Below, one piece after another: positions 49,201 through 59,786 of a stretch of DNA of 64,000 nt (positions are counted from its first letter, which is position 1; every line of letters starts with the position of its first letter). The notes under the pieces are model-generated. The model had not been told where the DNA came from, searched no databases, and saw nothing but the letters and a program-made list of their open reading frames with translations. The position numbers and the translations under genes were made by a program. Origin of the DNA: Rhodobacteraceae bacterium (ex Bugula neritina AB1) (GTDB lineage Bacteria; Pseudomonadota; Alphaproteobacteria; Rhodobacterales; Rhodobacteraceae); contig MDLF01000074.1 in NCBI GenBank assembly GCA_001730095.1, positions 124,001-188,000 on the forward strand, given 5' to 3'.

Positions 49201-49632
49201 TCAGCGAACCACAAAAACCGAGCATTCCGAATGCCGGATCACCCGGGCCGCATTCGGCCCAAGCAGGTAATCCTTCAGGTCCGGCTTGTGCGCGCCGATC
49301 ACGATCAGCCTGCTGCCCGCTGTTTCAGCGACTTTCAGGATTTCCTGGTAAGCCGTCCCAGTTGCAACCAGATGCCGCACTTTGGCATTTCGCTCTTCAC
49401 CCAAGACCCCGGCGCATAGATCGCTGAGCCGCCGGGAGGTGTCCTTGACCGCTTTTTCATGATGGTGCTCTTCGAAAAAGCCGGACACCCAGCTTTCTCC
49501 AAAGTCCGGAAGAACATTCACCACATCCAGCTGAGAACCATCCAGATCTGCCAGGCGCGCAGCCTGAGTCAGAACCTGTTCATCCAGTTCAGGGTCATTC
49601 AGTTCCAAGGCGCAAAGAACGGGTTTGCTCAT
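49201..49632 (-). CDS. Universal stress protein (UspA family)
   Basis: A 143-residue UspA domain. The C-terminal GAHKPDLKDYLLGPNAARVI contains the G-x2-G-x9-G-type ATP-binding pattern in slightly altered form (GAHKPDLKDYLLGP), so nucleotide binding is plausible. Its ATG overlaps the stop of the TRAP permease (ATGA). In Halomonas the UspA protein TeaD is coded next to the TeaABC TRAP carrier and regulates it; a similar role here is inferred. Confidence 0.9.
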   Translation of the reverse strand: MSKPVLCALELNDPELDEQVLTQAARLADLDGSQLDVVNVLPDFGESWVSGFFEEHHHEKAVKDTSRRLSDLCAGVLGEERNAKVRHLVATGTAYQEILKVAETAGSRLIVIGAHKPDLKDYLLGPNAARVIRHSECSVFVVR

Positions 49633-52238
49633 GCCGGTACTCCTTCCTGTTCACGCGCACGCCCGCGCTGCATCAATGCAACCAGCGCCACCAACAGCAG
49701 TGCCGGGATGAAGATCAGCTCCTTGGGCAACTGGCTGGCCGGAGCCTGGATCGTTGCAATCTGCACCGGTTCATCGGCGTAGAAATCAAAGCTCTCCAGA
49801 TTGGGCGCCGCCGGGGTGCCGAACATCGGCTCATCCAGCTTCACGAGGCCGTCTTCCTCCAACAGCAGCAGGCCATAGGCATCGACCATCTGCTGGCCAC
49901 CAGTGCCATCAGCGGTCAGGATCATGGTCGTGCCCTTGATCTCGGAGGTATCAAAATCAGGGCCTTGGACCGTGATCCTGAACTCCGCCCCTGCCTCGGC
50001 CTCATCCAGAGCCTGAACCAGCTGGGCCGGTGACACCTGTTCATAGGGCGGCATCACCCGGTCCATGAAGAAGTCCGGACGGAACAGCGCAAAGGCTGCA
50101 AAGATCAGCAGGATGCTTTCATAGATACGGCTGCGGCTGATGAAATAGCCCATAGTGCCAGCAGTAAAGACCAGAATGGCGATGGTGGCCGATATGGCCA
50201 CAAGGATGCCTTGTGTCCATGTCACATCAATCAGCAGAAGATCTGTGTTGAAGATAAACACAAACGGCAGTGCCACGGTCCGCAACGAGTAGAAGAAGGC
50301 AATAAAGCCCGTACGGATCGCATCACCGCCCGATACAGCCGCCGCGGCAAAGCTGGCCAATCCAACAGGCGGTGTCACATCGGCCATAATCCCGAAATAG
50401 AACACAAACAGATGCACAGCGATCAGCGGCACGATGAGGCCCGACTGCGCGCCCAGTTCCACCACCACACCGGCCATCAGCGAGCTGACAACAATGTAGT
50501 TGGCGGTGGTCGGCAGCCCCATGCCCAGAACCAGCGACAGGATACCGACCATCACCAGCATCAGGATCAGGTTGCCGCCCGAGATGAACTCAACCAGTTC
50601 AGACATCACCTGCCCGACACCGGTCAGTGTCACGGTTCCAACGATCACCCCGGCAGTGGCCGTGGCCAGCGCAATACCGATCATGTTGCGCGCACCGTCA
50701 ATCAGCCCGTTCCACAGGTCATGGACGCCTTCCATAAAGGAATTGGCCATATTGCTTTGGCCGCGAAAGATCGCCTTGAGCGGTTTCTGGGTCAGAAGGA
50801 TCACAAACAGCAGCGCGGTTGCCCAGAAAGCCGAAAGGCCCGGAGATTTCTGCTCAATCATCAGAAAGTAGACCAGTACGATGATCGGCAGCAGGTAATG
50901 CAGACCGGCCTTGTAAATCTCTGCCACGACAGGCAGCTCGACCTCCTTGGCATTCGGGTCATCCGGAACCAGGTCGTCTACGCTTGAGGCCAGCCACAGC
51001 AGGGCGACGTAAACCGCTGTCAGCAAGGCAGCCAGAGCCAGCCCGGAGGCGCCTGGTATTGCGGCAACAATCCACTTCACAGGGTACTGCACACCATAGC
51101 AAAGCGCGGCAAAACCAGCAAAGAACAGCGCCATTCCACCTATCGTGCGGCCCATGGACACAACTCGGTTGCCCAGGGTCGGCATGTTCCGCTTCACCGC
51201 TTCCAGATGCACGATATAGACCAGCGCGATGTAGGAAATCGCGGCCGGCAGGAAGGCATGGGTGATCACCTCGACATAGGGAATGCCCACATATTCCACC
51301 ATCAAGAAGGCAGCAGCCCCCATCACCGGCGGCATGATCTGGCCGTTCACAGAGGATGCCACTTCGACCGAGCCGGCCTGCTCGGAGGTGAAGCCAACCC
51401 GCTTCATCAGTGGAATGGTGAAGGTACCTGTGGTGACAACGTTGGCGATGGAGGAACCGGAAATCAGACCGGTTGCAGCCGACCCCACAACAGCAGCTTT
51501 CGCCGGGCCGCCGCGCAGGTGGCCGAGCGCGCCAAACGCCATCTTGATGAAATAGTTGCCAGCCCCTGCCTTATCCAGCAGCGCGCCAAACAACACAAAC
51601 AGGAAGACAAATTTGGTGGAGACACCCAGAGCAATACCAAAAACGCCCTCTGACGTGATCCACATATGGCTCATCGCCTTTTTCAGGCTGGCGCCCTTCC
51701 AGCGGATGACTTCGGGAACCCATTCAGAAGATCCAAAGAAGACATAGGCAAGGAAGATGGTCGCAATGATCGCCATAGCCGGGCCAAGCGCGCGGCGGGC
51801 TGCTTCGAACAGGAGGATCAGCCCCCCCAGCGCAAACCATTTGTCCACGTCATCTGCGAGACCGCCGGAATCGACAACTTTCTGATAAAAAACATAGCCG
51901 TACAGGGCGATCCCTGTGCCTGCGATGGCAAAAATCCAATCCTGAACCGGGATGTAGCCGCGCGGGCTGGACTTAAAGGCGGGATATGCAGCATAGGCCA
52001 GAAAAATGGCAAAGGCCAAATGGATTTGGCGCGAGTTGTTTATCACACTGCCAGGCAGCAGCTGATTGGCCAGCGGTGAGGCCAGGATGACTTGGAAAAC
52101 AGACCAGATAACTGCGACGATCGCAAGGAACAGACCCACACTCCCAACCGGGTTGCGGGCACCGGCGTCAGAGGACGCTACGAGTTCCTGAAGTTCTTCT
52201 TCGCTAAGTGGTCGATTTCCCTGAGCATCGGATGTCAT
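49629..52238 (-). CDS. TRAP transporter fused 4TM/12TM permease with DUF3394 extension
   Basis: An 869-residue membrane protein. An N-terminal small-permease part (segments at about 30-200) is fused to a DctM-like large part (GLISGSSIANVVTTGTFTIP, VNGQIMPPVMGAAAFLMVEY, LGMGLPTTANYIVVSSLMAG). After the last core helices, residues about 695-835 form a mostly soluble acidic region before a final membrane segment (ELIFIPALLLVALVALM); this matches the DUF3394 extension of TAXI-type permeases. It works with the TAXI receptor upstream. The substrate is unknown. Confidence 0.93.
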   Translation of the reverse strand: MTSDAQGNRPLSEEELQELVASSDAGARNPVGSVGLFLAIVAVIWSVFQVILASPLANQLLPGSVINNSRQIHLAFAIFLAYAAYPAFKSSPRGYIPVQDWIFAIAGTGIALYGYVFYQKVVDSGGLADDVDKWFALGGLILLFEAARRALGPAMAIIATIFLAYVFFGSSEWVPEVIRWKGASLKKAMSHMWITSEGVFGIALGVSTKFVFLFVLFGALLDKAGAGNYFIKMAFGALGHLRGGPAKAAVVGSAATGLISGSSIANVVTTGTFTIPLMKRVGFTSEQAGSVEVASSVNGQIMPPVMGAAAFLMVEYVGIPYVEVITHAFLPAAISYIALVYIVHLEAVKRNMPTLGNRVVSMGRTIGGMALFFAGFAALCYGVQYPVKWIVAAIPGASGLALAALLTAVYVALLWLASSVDDLVPDDPNAKEVELPVVAEIYKAGLHYLLPIIVLVYFLMIEQKSPGLSAFWATALLFVILLTQKPLKAIFRGQSNMANSFMEGVHDLWNGLIDGARNMIGIALATATAGVIVGTVTLTGVGQVMSELVEFISGGNLILMLVMVGILSLVLGMGLPTTANYIVVSSLMAGVVVELGAQSGLIVPLIAVHLFVFYFGIMADVTPPVGLASFAAAAVSGGDAIRTGFIAFFYSLRTVALPFVFIFNTDLLLIDVTWTQGILVAISATIAILVFTAGTMGYFISRSRIYESILLIFAAFALFRPDFFMDRVMPPYEQVSPAQLVQALDEAEAGAEFRITVQGPDFDTSEIKGTTMILTADGTGGQQMVDAYGLLLLEEDGLVKLDEPMFGTPAAPNLESFDFYADEPVQIATIQAPASQLPKELIFIPALLLVALVALMQRGRAREQEGVPA

Positions 52239-52307
52239 GGATAATCTCCCCTCGGGCCGTCAAACATGATGCGGCCTCAATGTCTTGATCCCTGATCACA
52301 GGGAATG

Positions 52308-52333
52308 AAACGGGGCGCTACTGCGCCCCGTTT
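52308..52333. promoter_or_regulatory. Strong hairpin between the TAXI receptor and permease genes
   Basis: AAACGGGGCGC (52308-52318) and GCGCCCCGTTT (52323-52333), a perfect 11-bp stem with a 4-nt loop, 16 bp after the receptor stop. On the transcribed (minus) strand only a short T-run follows, so partial termination or mRNA protection is likely. Confidence 0.7.
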
Positions 52334-52348
52334 TTGAAAGTCGGCGGA

Positions 52349-53314
52349 TTATTCAATCCAGCCTTTTTCTTTGTAGTATTTGGCTGCACCTGCGTGCAGA
52401 GGAGCAGACAGACCGTCTGCGATCATCTGTTCGGGCTGCAGGTGAGAGAATGCCGGGTGCAGCTTCTTGAAAGCGTCGAAGTTCTCGAAGACCGAGCTGA
52501 CGACTGCGTAAACGGCATCTTCGGACACATCAGCGGAGGTTACGAATGTCGCACCTACGCCAAAGGTTTGCGTGTCAGAATCCGAACCACGATACATCCC
52601 GCCCGGAACGGTCGCGGTGCGATAGAACGAGTTGTCGGCAACCAGTTTGTCAACCGCTTCGCCGTCCACTGCCACCAGAACGGAATCGCAGGCTGTTGTG
52701 GCTTCCTGAATTGTTCCGGAAGGGTGGCCCACGGTAAACACCATTGCGTCGATCTGATTGTCACACAGTGCTGCTGCTTGCTCGGCAGGCTTCAGCTCTG
52801 TTGCCAGCGCAAAATCTTCCATGCCCCAGCCCTTGGCTTCCATCAGCACTTCCATGGTGCCGCGAGCGCCGGAACCAGGGTTGCCGATGTTCACACGTTT
52901 GCCTTTGATATCATCAAAGGAAGAGATGTTCGCATCGGCACGCGCGACAACAGTAAAGGGTTCAGGGTGAACCGAAAACACTGCGCGCAGGCCTTCAAAT
53001 GCACCGGCATCTTCGAACTTGGAAGTGCCGTTATACGCGTGGTACTGCCAGTCCGACTGGGCGACGCCGAACTGCAGCTCGCCTTCGCGGATGGTGTTGA
53101 TGTTGTAGACCGAACCGCCGGTAGATTCGACGGCGCACTTAAACCCGTGCTCTTTGCGGCCCTTGTTCACCAGACGGCAAATGGCGCCGCCGGTCGGATA
53201 GTAAACGCCGGTCACACCGCCGGTGCCGATGGTGATGTATTCCTGAGCAAATGCTGCTGGCGCCGAAAAGGACGCAGCCACCAATGCACCGATAGCCAGT
53301 TTGGTGTGTTTCAT
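52349..53314 (-). CDS. TAXI family TRAP transporter solute-binding protein
   Basis: A 321-residue periplasmic receptor. Signal peptide MKHTKLAIGALVAASFSAPA with cleavage after AFA near residue 23. The mature part opens with EYITIGTGGVTGVYYPTGGA, the TAXI hallmark, followed by VESTGGSVYNINTIREGELQ and GKRVNIGNPGSGARGTMEVL. The related permease lies about 110 bp downstream. The start ATG 53314 has GGGAGAG upstream. Ligands of TAXI receptors are mostly unknown, glutamate-like for some. Confidence 0.93.
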   Translation of the reverse strand: MKHTKLAIGALVAASFSAPAAFAQEYITIGTGGVTGVYYPTGGAICRLVNKGRKEHGFKCAVESTGGSVYNINTIREGELQFGVAQSDWQYHAYNGTSKFEDAGAFEGLRAVFSVHPEPFTVVARADANISSFDDIKGKRVNIGNPGSGARGTMEVLMEAKGWGMEDFALATELKPAEQAAALCDNQIDAMVFTVGHPSGTIQEATTACDSVLVAVDGEAVDKLVADNSFYRTATVPGGMYRGSDSDTQTFGVGATFVTSADVSEDAVYAVVSSVFENFDAFKKLHPAFSHLQPEQMIADGLSAPLHAGAAKYYKEKGWIE

Positions 53315-53822
53315 GTTCAAGTCTCTCCCACTTGTCTTATGATTTGCAGCCCAGCCGAAAGGATCGGAACGTATGATCTGCGGCGTGGCTGCAGCCCATC
53401 ATTCCGGCACTTCAGTCGAACTGCGTGCGGATTATTTCGCACGCGCAGAAGGGTTTCACTGCCCTCTTCGCAAGTCAAGAGTGCTATTTATTGTCGCACC
53501 CTAATTAGAGGCTATTTCCTCTTAATTATTTCCTCTTAATGAGGCGACTTGGAGATTTTTCCCCGCAATCTTCAGCCCGCTGTTACACCGTTGCGCGAAG
53601 AAATTACTTGCGCGTGATGCCTCTCTGAGCGCGATTCGCAGATCGTTGCTTGCCCTCCGGTGCCCGGGGGCATTTCAAGCAATTCTTACAGCAATTGCAT
53701 CTTTAAAAAGAACCAGTGACAAACTGATGAAATCCGGGTAACAAACTGGTCATAAAAAAAGTTGAGCCACGATTCAATAAACACTGTGGCCATAACCAAC
53801 AATTAACGGGGAGCTTGCAGCA
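53315..53822. other. Non-coding region upstream of the TAXI-TRAP operon
   Basis: About 500 bp with no supported gene; noticeably AT-richer between 53490 and 53770. It holds the 14-bp tandem repeat at 53513-53540 and presumably the promoter of the TAXI operon. Confidence 0.5.
53513..53540. repeat. 14-bp perfect tandem duplication
   Basis: TATTTCCTCTTAAT occurs twice in direct succession (53513-53526 and 53527-53540), about 200 bp upstream of the TAXI receptor start. Confidence 0.9.
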
Positions 53823-54038
53823 ATGCTGCTGAGCCAAGTCATTTTCAACAATCCGTCCTTGACGGACTTTTGGTCGTTGGAGCGTTGCGTTTCTGCACAG
53901 GCCCGTCGGCTGCCACGAGAAGTCAGCGCTCCGCTGACCTGCGACGTGGAGCCCGAATTCAGGTGCACACCACGAAAATGGGACTTGATCCTGTCTGAGG
54001 CACACCAACGCGGCCTTCGGGCCCGGCAGGCTGGCTGA
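53823..54038 (+). CDS. Possible small protein, 71 residues
   Basis: A frame starting ATG 53823 with GGGGAG nine bases upstream and coding-like GC-rich third positions. It begins MLLSQVIFNNPSLTDFWSLE and is rich in Arg, with Trp at 17 and 53. I do not recognise it. It is alone between the TAXI-TRAP operon and the efflux pump operon, in the opposite orientation to both. A chance frame or a gene remnant are possible alternatives. Confidence 0.35.
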   Translation: MLLSQVIFNNPSLTDFWSLERCVSAQARRLPREVSAPLTCDVEPEFRCTPRKWDLILSEAHQRGLRARQAG

Positions 54039-54073
54039 CGCTTTTTGGCAATTCTCTTCGGCTTGATGAGATA

Positions 54074-54099
54074 TGCCGGCAACTCAAAAGTTGCCGGCA
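54074..54099 (-). terminator. Hairpin after the RND pump gene
   Basis: TGCCGGCAACT (54074-54084) and AGTTGCCGGCA (54089-54099), a perfect 11-bp stem with a 4-nt loop, 10 bp after the stop of the RND transporter. No T-run follows on the minus strand, so termination efficiency is uncertain. Confidence 0.6.
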
Positions 54100-54108
54100 G
54101 AGGCCAAA

Positions 54109-57100
54109 CTATTCGGCCGGGCTGGGTTCAGGCTGCCCTTTGATCCGTTCACGCAAGCCCTGCATCATTGCGTAGAGCACCGGAACGACAATGACACCAA
54201 CCACGGTGGCTGCAAGCATGCCGCCGAAGACCGCTATGCCAATCGCCTTTTGGCTGGCAGCCCCTGCCCCCGACGCGATCAGCAACGGTACCACCCCCAG
54301 CAGGAAGGACAACGCCGTCATCATCACCGCCCGGAAACGCTGTTTGGCGGCTTCCTGTGCGGCCTTGATGATAGACAGGCCTGCTGCCCGCTGCTCCATT
54401 GCAAATTCCACGATCAGAATCGCATTCTTGGAAGCCAAACCAATCAGCATAATCATCCCGATCTGGGTGTAGAGATTGATATCATTGCCCGCCAAGGCCA
54501 CTGCCGCCACAGCACCGAACAGCGCCACGATCACTGACAGCAAAATCGCCACGGGCATGGTCCAGCTTTCGTACTGCCCAACCAGGAACAAGTAGGCGAA
54601 CAGCACCGCCATCGCCAGGATCACGGTGACCATCCCTGCTGAATCAAGCTGCTGCTGCGCAGTGCCCGTCCATTCAAAGGCGTAACCCTGTGGCAATGCC
54701 GTTGCGGCCTCCTCTTGCATCACCCGGATGGCATCGCCAGTAGACAGGCCAGGCGCCGGAACCGCAGTGACCGTTGCAGAGCGGAAGATATTGTGCCGCT
54801 TCAGAAGCACTGGCCCCAGCACATTTTCGACATCAATCAGTGTCGACAGCGGCACCATCTCGCCCGATTGCGCGCGCACGTAAAGACCGCCGATGTCTTC
54901 GATCTTGTCGCGGTAAGACCCCTCTGCCTGCAGCATCACCTTGTAAACCCGGCCAAACAGATTGAAGTCGTTGACGTAATATGACCCAAGGTGCGCCTGC
55001 ATGGTCTGGAACACTTCGGCAATGGACACATTCAGCGTCTTGGCCTTTTCCCGGTCCAAATCGACAAACACCTGGGGCACATTGGCCCGGAAAGTGGTGT
55101 AGGACTGAGTAATCTCAGGGCGCTGATTGGCGGAATAGACCAGCGAACCAACTGATTGAGCCAGATCCTGCGGAGTTCCGCCTGCGGTCTGTTGTATTGC
55201 CATCTCGACACCGGCCGACATGCCCAGACCGGAAATAGGCGGCGGGTTGAAAGCAACAATGCTGGCCGCGGCCTCACCATTGGCGATGCCGTAAATCTGG
55301 CCGAGGATCGCTTTAGGCTGCAGCGCTGCATCCTGCCGATCATCCCAAGGCGCCAGATTGGCGATAATCATCGCACCATTTGCGCTGGCACCATTCAGCA
55401 AGCTGAACCCATTGACCAGAACGGTGCCCTGTACGCCTGGGATCTGGCGGATCTGCTCATCAATCCGGCGCGTCACGGTCTCAGTCCGCCCAAGAGCTGC
55501 CGCATCCGGAAGCTGGACGTCGACAAACAGGTAGCCATTGTCTTCGGCTGGCAAAAACCCTTTGGAAGTAGAGTTAAATACCGCGCTGGTACCAAAGGCC
55601 ACCGCCGCAATGATTGCCAACCCGATCACCGGCAGCCGCAGTAGCCTGGTCACCACGCTCAGATAGCCGCTACGCACCCCGCCGATCATGTTCTCAAACA
55701 TCGCAAGCAGACCCTTGGCCGGGCCTGAACGGCGTTTGAGAACAATTGCGCACAACGCCGGAGACAACGTCAGCGCATTGACGGAGGAGATCACAACCGC
55801 AACCGAAATCGTCACCGCAAATTGCGAATACAGCCTTCCGGTGATCCCCGGCATAAAGGTGACCGGCACGAACACCGCCAGCAGGACCAGCGTGGTGGCG
55901 ATCACCGGACCGGTAATCTGACCCATTGCCTTACGGGTCGCATCCGGCGGAGACAGCCCCTCCTCGGCGATGATCCGTTCAACATTCTCTACCACCACAA
56001 TGGCGTCATCCACCACGATGCCAATCGCCAGCACCAACGCAAACAGGGAAATGGTGTTCAGCGACATGCCAAGCAGCAGAAGAAAGGCAAAAGTGCCAAT
56101 CAACGAAACCGGTATAGCCACTGCTGGAATGATGGTGGCCCGGAATGAACCGAGGAAGATGAAGACCACCGAGATCACCAGCACGAAGGTCATCATCAGG
56201 GTGGAGATCACATCATTCAGCGACTGTTCCACGAAATCCGTGGTATTGAAGGGAATGGCATAAGAAACATCATCCGGGAAGGCTTCGGAAAGCCGGTCCA
56301 TCTCAGCCAGCACCTTTTGGGAGACATCAAGCGCATTGGCCCCCGGAGCCTGATAAACCGCCAGAATGGTTGCCGGCACCCCGTCGAAATACCCCGAAGA
56401 GCTGTAGTTCGAGGCCCCCAGTTCCACCTTAGCGATGTCCTTCAGGCGGACCGTGCTGCCGCCATCCCCCGTGCGGATCACGATATCCTCGAACTCGCTG
56501 ACTTCAGTCAGACGCCCCTTGGATTTGATCGTATATTGGAACACCTGGTCGCCCGGCACCGGCGGCGCCCCCACCTGACCGGCCGACACTTCGATGTTTT
56601 GTTCGCGCACTGCGTTGATGACGTCGCCAGGTGATATGCTAAGGCCCGCCATCTTGTTCGGATCAAGCCAGACCCGCATAGCGTATTCGAAATTGGTCAG
56701 GATGTCAGACTTGCCAACACCATTAACTCGCGCCAGCGCATCCTTGATATTGATGGCCGCATAGTTTGAAAGGAACACACTGTCATAGGATCCGTTCGGT
56801 GAAGTGATCGCAGCCACCATCAGCATGTTGGATGAGCTTTTCTGGGTCACGACACCATTTGCAGTGACTTCCGAAGGCAGCGCTGCCATCGCCTGCGCAA
56901 CCCGGTTCTGCACATTGACCGAAGCGATATCCGGATCAACGCCCACTTCAAAGGTCACCGCCAGAGAATAGCTGCCGTTGTCCGCGGAAGTAGAGGACAT
57001 GTATAGCATCCCGTCCACACCGTTGACTTGTGCTTCAATCGGCGCGGCAACGCTTTGCTCAACTGTTTCGGCATTGGCTCCGGGATAGCTCGCCGTGACA

Positions 57101-57234
57101 TTCACAACTGGCGGTGTGATTTCAGGAAACTGCGCAACCGGCAGCGCAAAGTAGCCGATCACCCCCATGACCGTCAGCACCAATGAGATGACGATTGCGA
57201 ACTTCGGCCTTGAAATGAAGATTGAGGAGAACAT
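54109..57234 (-). CDS. RND multidrug efflux transporter (AcrB/MexB type, HAE1)
   Basis: A 1041-residue inner-membrane proton antiporter. Twelve membrane segments with two large periplasmic loops; [20 protein letters not shown] at the start, the proton-relay pair in [36 protein letters not shown] (conserved Lys) and [20 protein letters not shown] at the second porter domain. Length is that of HAE1 pumps. The adaptor gene ends 3 bp upstream. No outer-membrane channel or local repressor gene is seen in the window, so it probably uses a channel encoded elsewhere. Confidence 0.95.
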   Translation of the reverse strand: MFSSIFISRPKFAIVISLVLTVMGVIGYFALPVAQFPEITPPVVNVTASYPGANAETVEQSVAAPIEAQVNGVDGMLYMSSTSADNGSYSLAVTFEVGVDPDIASVNVQNRVAQAMAALPSEVTANGVVTQKSSSNMLMVAAITSPNGSYDSVFLSNYAAINIKDALARVNGVGKSDILTNFEYAMRVWLDPNKMAGLSISPGDVINAVREQNIEVSAGQVGAPPVPGDQVFQYTIKSKGRLTEVSEFEDIVIRTGDGGSTVRLKDIAKVELGASNYSSSGYFDGVPATILAVYQAPGANALDVSQKVLAEMDRLSEAFPDDVSYAIPFNTTDFVEQSLNDVISTLMMTFVLVISVVFIFLGSFRATIIPAVAIPVSLIGTFAFLLLLGMSLNTISLFALVLAIGIVVDDAIVVVENVERIIAEEGLSPPDATRKAMGQITGPVIATTLVLLAVFVPVTFMPGITGRLYSQFAVTISVAVVISSVNALTLSPALCAIVLKRRSGPAKGLLAMFENMIGGVRSGYLSVVTRLLRLPVIGLAIIAAVAFGTSAVFNSTSKGFLPAEDNGYLFVDVQLPDAAALGRTETVTRRIDEQIRQIPGVQGTVLVNGFSLLNGASANGAMIIANLAPWDDRQDAALQPKAILGQIYGIANGEAAASIVAFNPPPISGLGMSAGVEMAIQQTAGGTPQDLAQSVGSLVYSANQRPEITQSYTTFRANVPQVFVDLDREKAKTLNVSIAEVFQTMQAHLGSYYVNDFNLFGRVYKVMLQAEGSYRDKIEDIGGLYVRAQSGEMVPLSTLIDVENVLGPVLLKRHNIFRSATVTAVPAPGLSTGDAIRVMQEEAATALPQGYAFEWTGTAQQQLDSAGMVTVILAMAVLFAYLFLVGQYESWTMPVAILLSVIVALFGAVAAVALAGNDINLYTQIGMIMLIGLASKNAILIVEFAMEQRAAGLSIIKAAQEAAKQRFRAVMMTALSFLLGVVPLLIASGAGAASQKAIGIAVFGGMLAATVVGVIVVPVLYAMMQGLRERIKGQPEPSPAE

Positions 57235-57237
57235 CCG

Positions 57238-58389
57238 TTATTCTCCTGCCTGTGCAGACATGACCGGGTCGACCTTGACGCCAGGGCGGATTTTCTGAAG
57301 ACCCTCCACCACCACCGTTTCACCCTTGATAAGACCATCCAGAACGATGATCCCAGCGCCCCGAACATCGCCGGTGACGATATAGCGTTGCTGAACCTGG
57401 TTCTGGTCATCCACGACAAGCACAAAAGGCCCCTGCTGATCCCGCTGGATCGCAGCCTGGCTGATGACAATCCTGTCGACGGCCTCTTGCGATTGCAGCC
57501 CAACGGTCAGAAACGCCCCATCAAGGATCAGGCCGTGATCGTTCTTAAACTCTGCCCGCACGGTAACTGCGCCGGTTGTCGGATCCACCCGGTTGCCAGC
57601 AAAGGCGATCCGCCCCGTTTCTTCCAGCTCTGCGCCATTAGGTAGAACAACAAACACTTCCGGTGCCGTTTCGGTGTTGGAGCGGTCGATACCGTCGGCG
57701 TCAAGCTGCTGCAGGATTCCAACGAACTGCTTTTCGTTCAACGAAAAAGACACATAAACCGGCGCTTCGCGAACGATGTTGACCAGCGGTGAACCGCTGG
57801 GGGTGACGACGTCGCCGATACTGACTTCGACACGACCGACGCGGCCGGAAAAAGGCGCATGGATTTCCGTATAGCTCAGATCCAGTTCCGCTTGCAGAAT
57901 CGCAGCGGCGGCGGCTCTCACCTGCGCTTCGGCCACCAGTTCGTTTGCCCGGGCGGTATCCCGGTCCGCTTCTGGAACCGAACCGCGCTCAAAAAGCTCC
58001 TGTTTGCGCGCAAGGTCCAATGAAGCCAGCTCCAAACTGGCCTCAGCCTGCGCCAGTTCAGCCCGGCGGCTCTCCAGCACCGCCTCATAAGCGCTGCGCT
58101 CGATCCGGAACAGAACATCGCCTTTTTCAACCTCGGCGCCGTCCCTTACCAGAACTTCCTCAAGGTAGCCGTTGACCCTGGCCATAATGTCGGCCTTGTC
58201 AATTGCCTCCCCCCGGCCAATGAAGGTTGAAGTGTTCTTGATCGGTTTCATTAACGCCTCGGAGACCGTTACCTTGGGGGCAGCAGTTTGCTGCTGCGCA
58301 AGTGCTGTGCCCGTAGCGGTCAAATTAAGAGCCGCGGCCATTGCCAGGCAGGCTGGGCCGACAATGCCCCTGTTCCAGAAACGTGTCAT
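57238..58389 (-). CDS. RND efflux periplasmic adaptor (membrane fusion protein)
   Basis: A 383-residue adaptor with a signal peptide (hydrophobic ACLAMAAALNLTATGTALAQ, cleavage about residue 31). It has the lipoyl-like halves around a long alpha-helical hairpin: MARVNGYLEEVLVRDGAEVE, AELAQAEASLELASLDLARK, then EIHAPFSGRVGRVEVSIGDV and the beta-barrel. No lipobox Cys follows the signal, so it is not obviously a lipoprotein. Start ATG 58389 with AAAGG upstream. Confidence 0.93.
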   Translation of the reverse strand: MTRFWNRGIVGPACLAMAAALNLTATGTALAQQQTAAPKVTVSEALMKPIKNTSTFIGRGEAIDKADIMARVNGYLEEVLVRDGAEVEKGDVLFRIERSAYEAVLESRRAELAQAEASLELASLDLARKQELFERGSVPEADRDTARANELVAEAQVRAAAAAILQAELDLSYTEIHAPFSGRVGRVEVSIGDVVTPSGSPLVNIVREAPVYVSFSLNEKQFVGILQQLDADGIDRSNTETAPEVFVVLPNGAELEETGRIAFAGNRVDPTTGAVTVRAEFKNDHGLILDGAFLTVGLQSQEAVDRIVISQAAIQRDQQGPFVLVVDDQNQVQQRYIVTGDVRGAGIIVLDGLIKGETVVVEGLQKIRPGVKVDPVMSAQAGE

Positions 58390-58663
58390 TCTTGAACCTT
58401 TCAATTTTCCGAAGTATCCGCGCAGCCGTCCACCCGGCCTGCTGCCCTGTAACCAAGTCGTCCCGTTATTGAACACCTTCCCGGCACGCATCTGCAAGCT
58501 GCACATAGACAGTATCGCACTTCAGGACGCAAGAAACCGAAGATTTCCAAATACTTTCCGCAACGAAACCTTGCGCACTGGGAACAATTCGGTGAAACCG
58601 GAATTCATCCTGCCAGTTGTTGCAGACCTGTGAGCCACAGCGGAAACACAAGGAGATCCTTTG

Positions 58664-59770
58664 ATGAAAGTGAATGGCACCCATTTCCGCTCTCTTTGGT
58701 GGGATTTCGAACAGGATACGCTGCAGATCATCGATCAGCGCTGGCTCCCGCATGACTTCCGCATACAGCAGGTCAATTCGCTGCAGGACTTTGCCGATGC
58801 AATATTCGAAATGCGGGTGCGCGGCGCCCCTTTGATCGGGGCAACTGCCGCTTATGGAATGGCAGTGGCCATGCGTTTGGACCCGTCGGATGCGGCCATG
58901 GATCAGGCCTGGAGCTTTCTGAATGCAACCCGGCCGACGGCAATCAACCTGCGCTGGGCACTGGATCGCTGCCGCACCCATCTGCGGCCTCTGGACACCG
59001 AGGCACGCGCAGCAGCGGCGCTGTCTCTTGCCCATGAGATCGCCGACGAAGATGTCGAAATCAACCGCAAAATAGGCGTGCATGGTCTGGATCTGATCCG
59101 CCAGATCGCCAAAAGCAAACCTGCCGGGGAACCGGTCCGGCTGCTGACCCATTGCAATGCGGGCTGGCTGGCAACCGTAGACTGGGGCACCGCAACCAGC
59201 CCGATGTATCACGCCCATGAGGCAGACATCCCCATTCACGTCTGGGTCGACGAAACCCGCCCCCGCAATCAGGGGGCGCTTACATCCTGGGAACTGAACA
59301 GCCACGGTATCAGCCACAGCTATATCACCGACAACGCCGGCGGCCATCTGATGCAGCATGGTCAGGTTGATTTGGTCATCACCGGCACAGACCGCACCAC
59401 ACGGCGCGGCGATGTATGCAACAAGATAGGAACCTATCTGAAGGCGCTGGCTGCCAAAGACAACGGTGTCCCCTTCTATGTCGCCCTGCCCTCGCCCACC
59501 ATTGACTGGACAGTGTCGGACGGTATCGCCGAGATCCCGATTGAAGAGCGCGATGAGCGGGAGATCACCCATGTTCAAGGGAAAACAGAAGACGGCACAA
59601 TTGGGATTGTGCAGGTTACGCCTGACGGAACTCCCGGCGGCAATCCTGCTTTTGATGTCACTCCAAACCGGCTTGTCACCGGTCTGATCACAGAACGCGG
59701 CATCTGTGCCGCCTCCGAAGCAGGCCTGGCCGGGCTGTTCCCGGACATGGCGGCTGCTAGACCTGCGTAA
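58664..59770 (+). CDS. mtnA: S-methyl-5-thioribose-1-phosphate isomerase
   Basis: A 368-residue aldose-ketose isomerase of the eIF2B-alpha-like family, converting methylthioribose-1-phosphate to methylthioribulose-1-phosphate in methylthioadenosine salvage. Landmarks: [20 protein letters not shown], the catalytic Cys in [18 protein letters not shown] and the catalytic Asp in [26 protein letters not shown] precedes the ATG at 58664. The class II aldolase gene follows after 16 bp. Confidence 0.92.
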   Translation: MKVNGTHFRSLWWDFEQDTLQIIDQRWLPHDFRIQQVNSLQDFADAIFEMRVRGAPLIGATAAYGMAVAMRLDPSDAAMDQAWSFLNATRPTAINLRWALDRCRTHLRPLDTEARAAAALSLAHEIADEDVEINRKIGVHGLDLIRQIAKSKPAGEPVRLLTHCNAGWLATVDWGTATSPMYHAHEADIPIHVWVDETRPRNQGALTSWELNSHGISHSYITDNAGGHLMQHGQVDLVITGTDRTTRRGDVCNKIGTYLKALAAKDNGVPFYVALPSPTIDWTVSDGIAEIPIEERDEREITHVQGKTEDGTIGIVQVTPDGTPGGNPAFDVTPNRLVTGLITERGICAASEAGLAGLFPDMAAARPA

Positions 59771-59786
59771 ATATGGAGTGAGCCGT

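Noticed and set aside
53703-54082. Minus-strand frames of about 100 residues antisense to the 71-residue plus-strand frame
   Set aside because: No ribosome sites and no domain; the plus-strand frame has the better start, though even that is uncertain.
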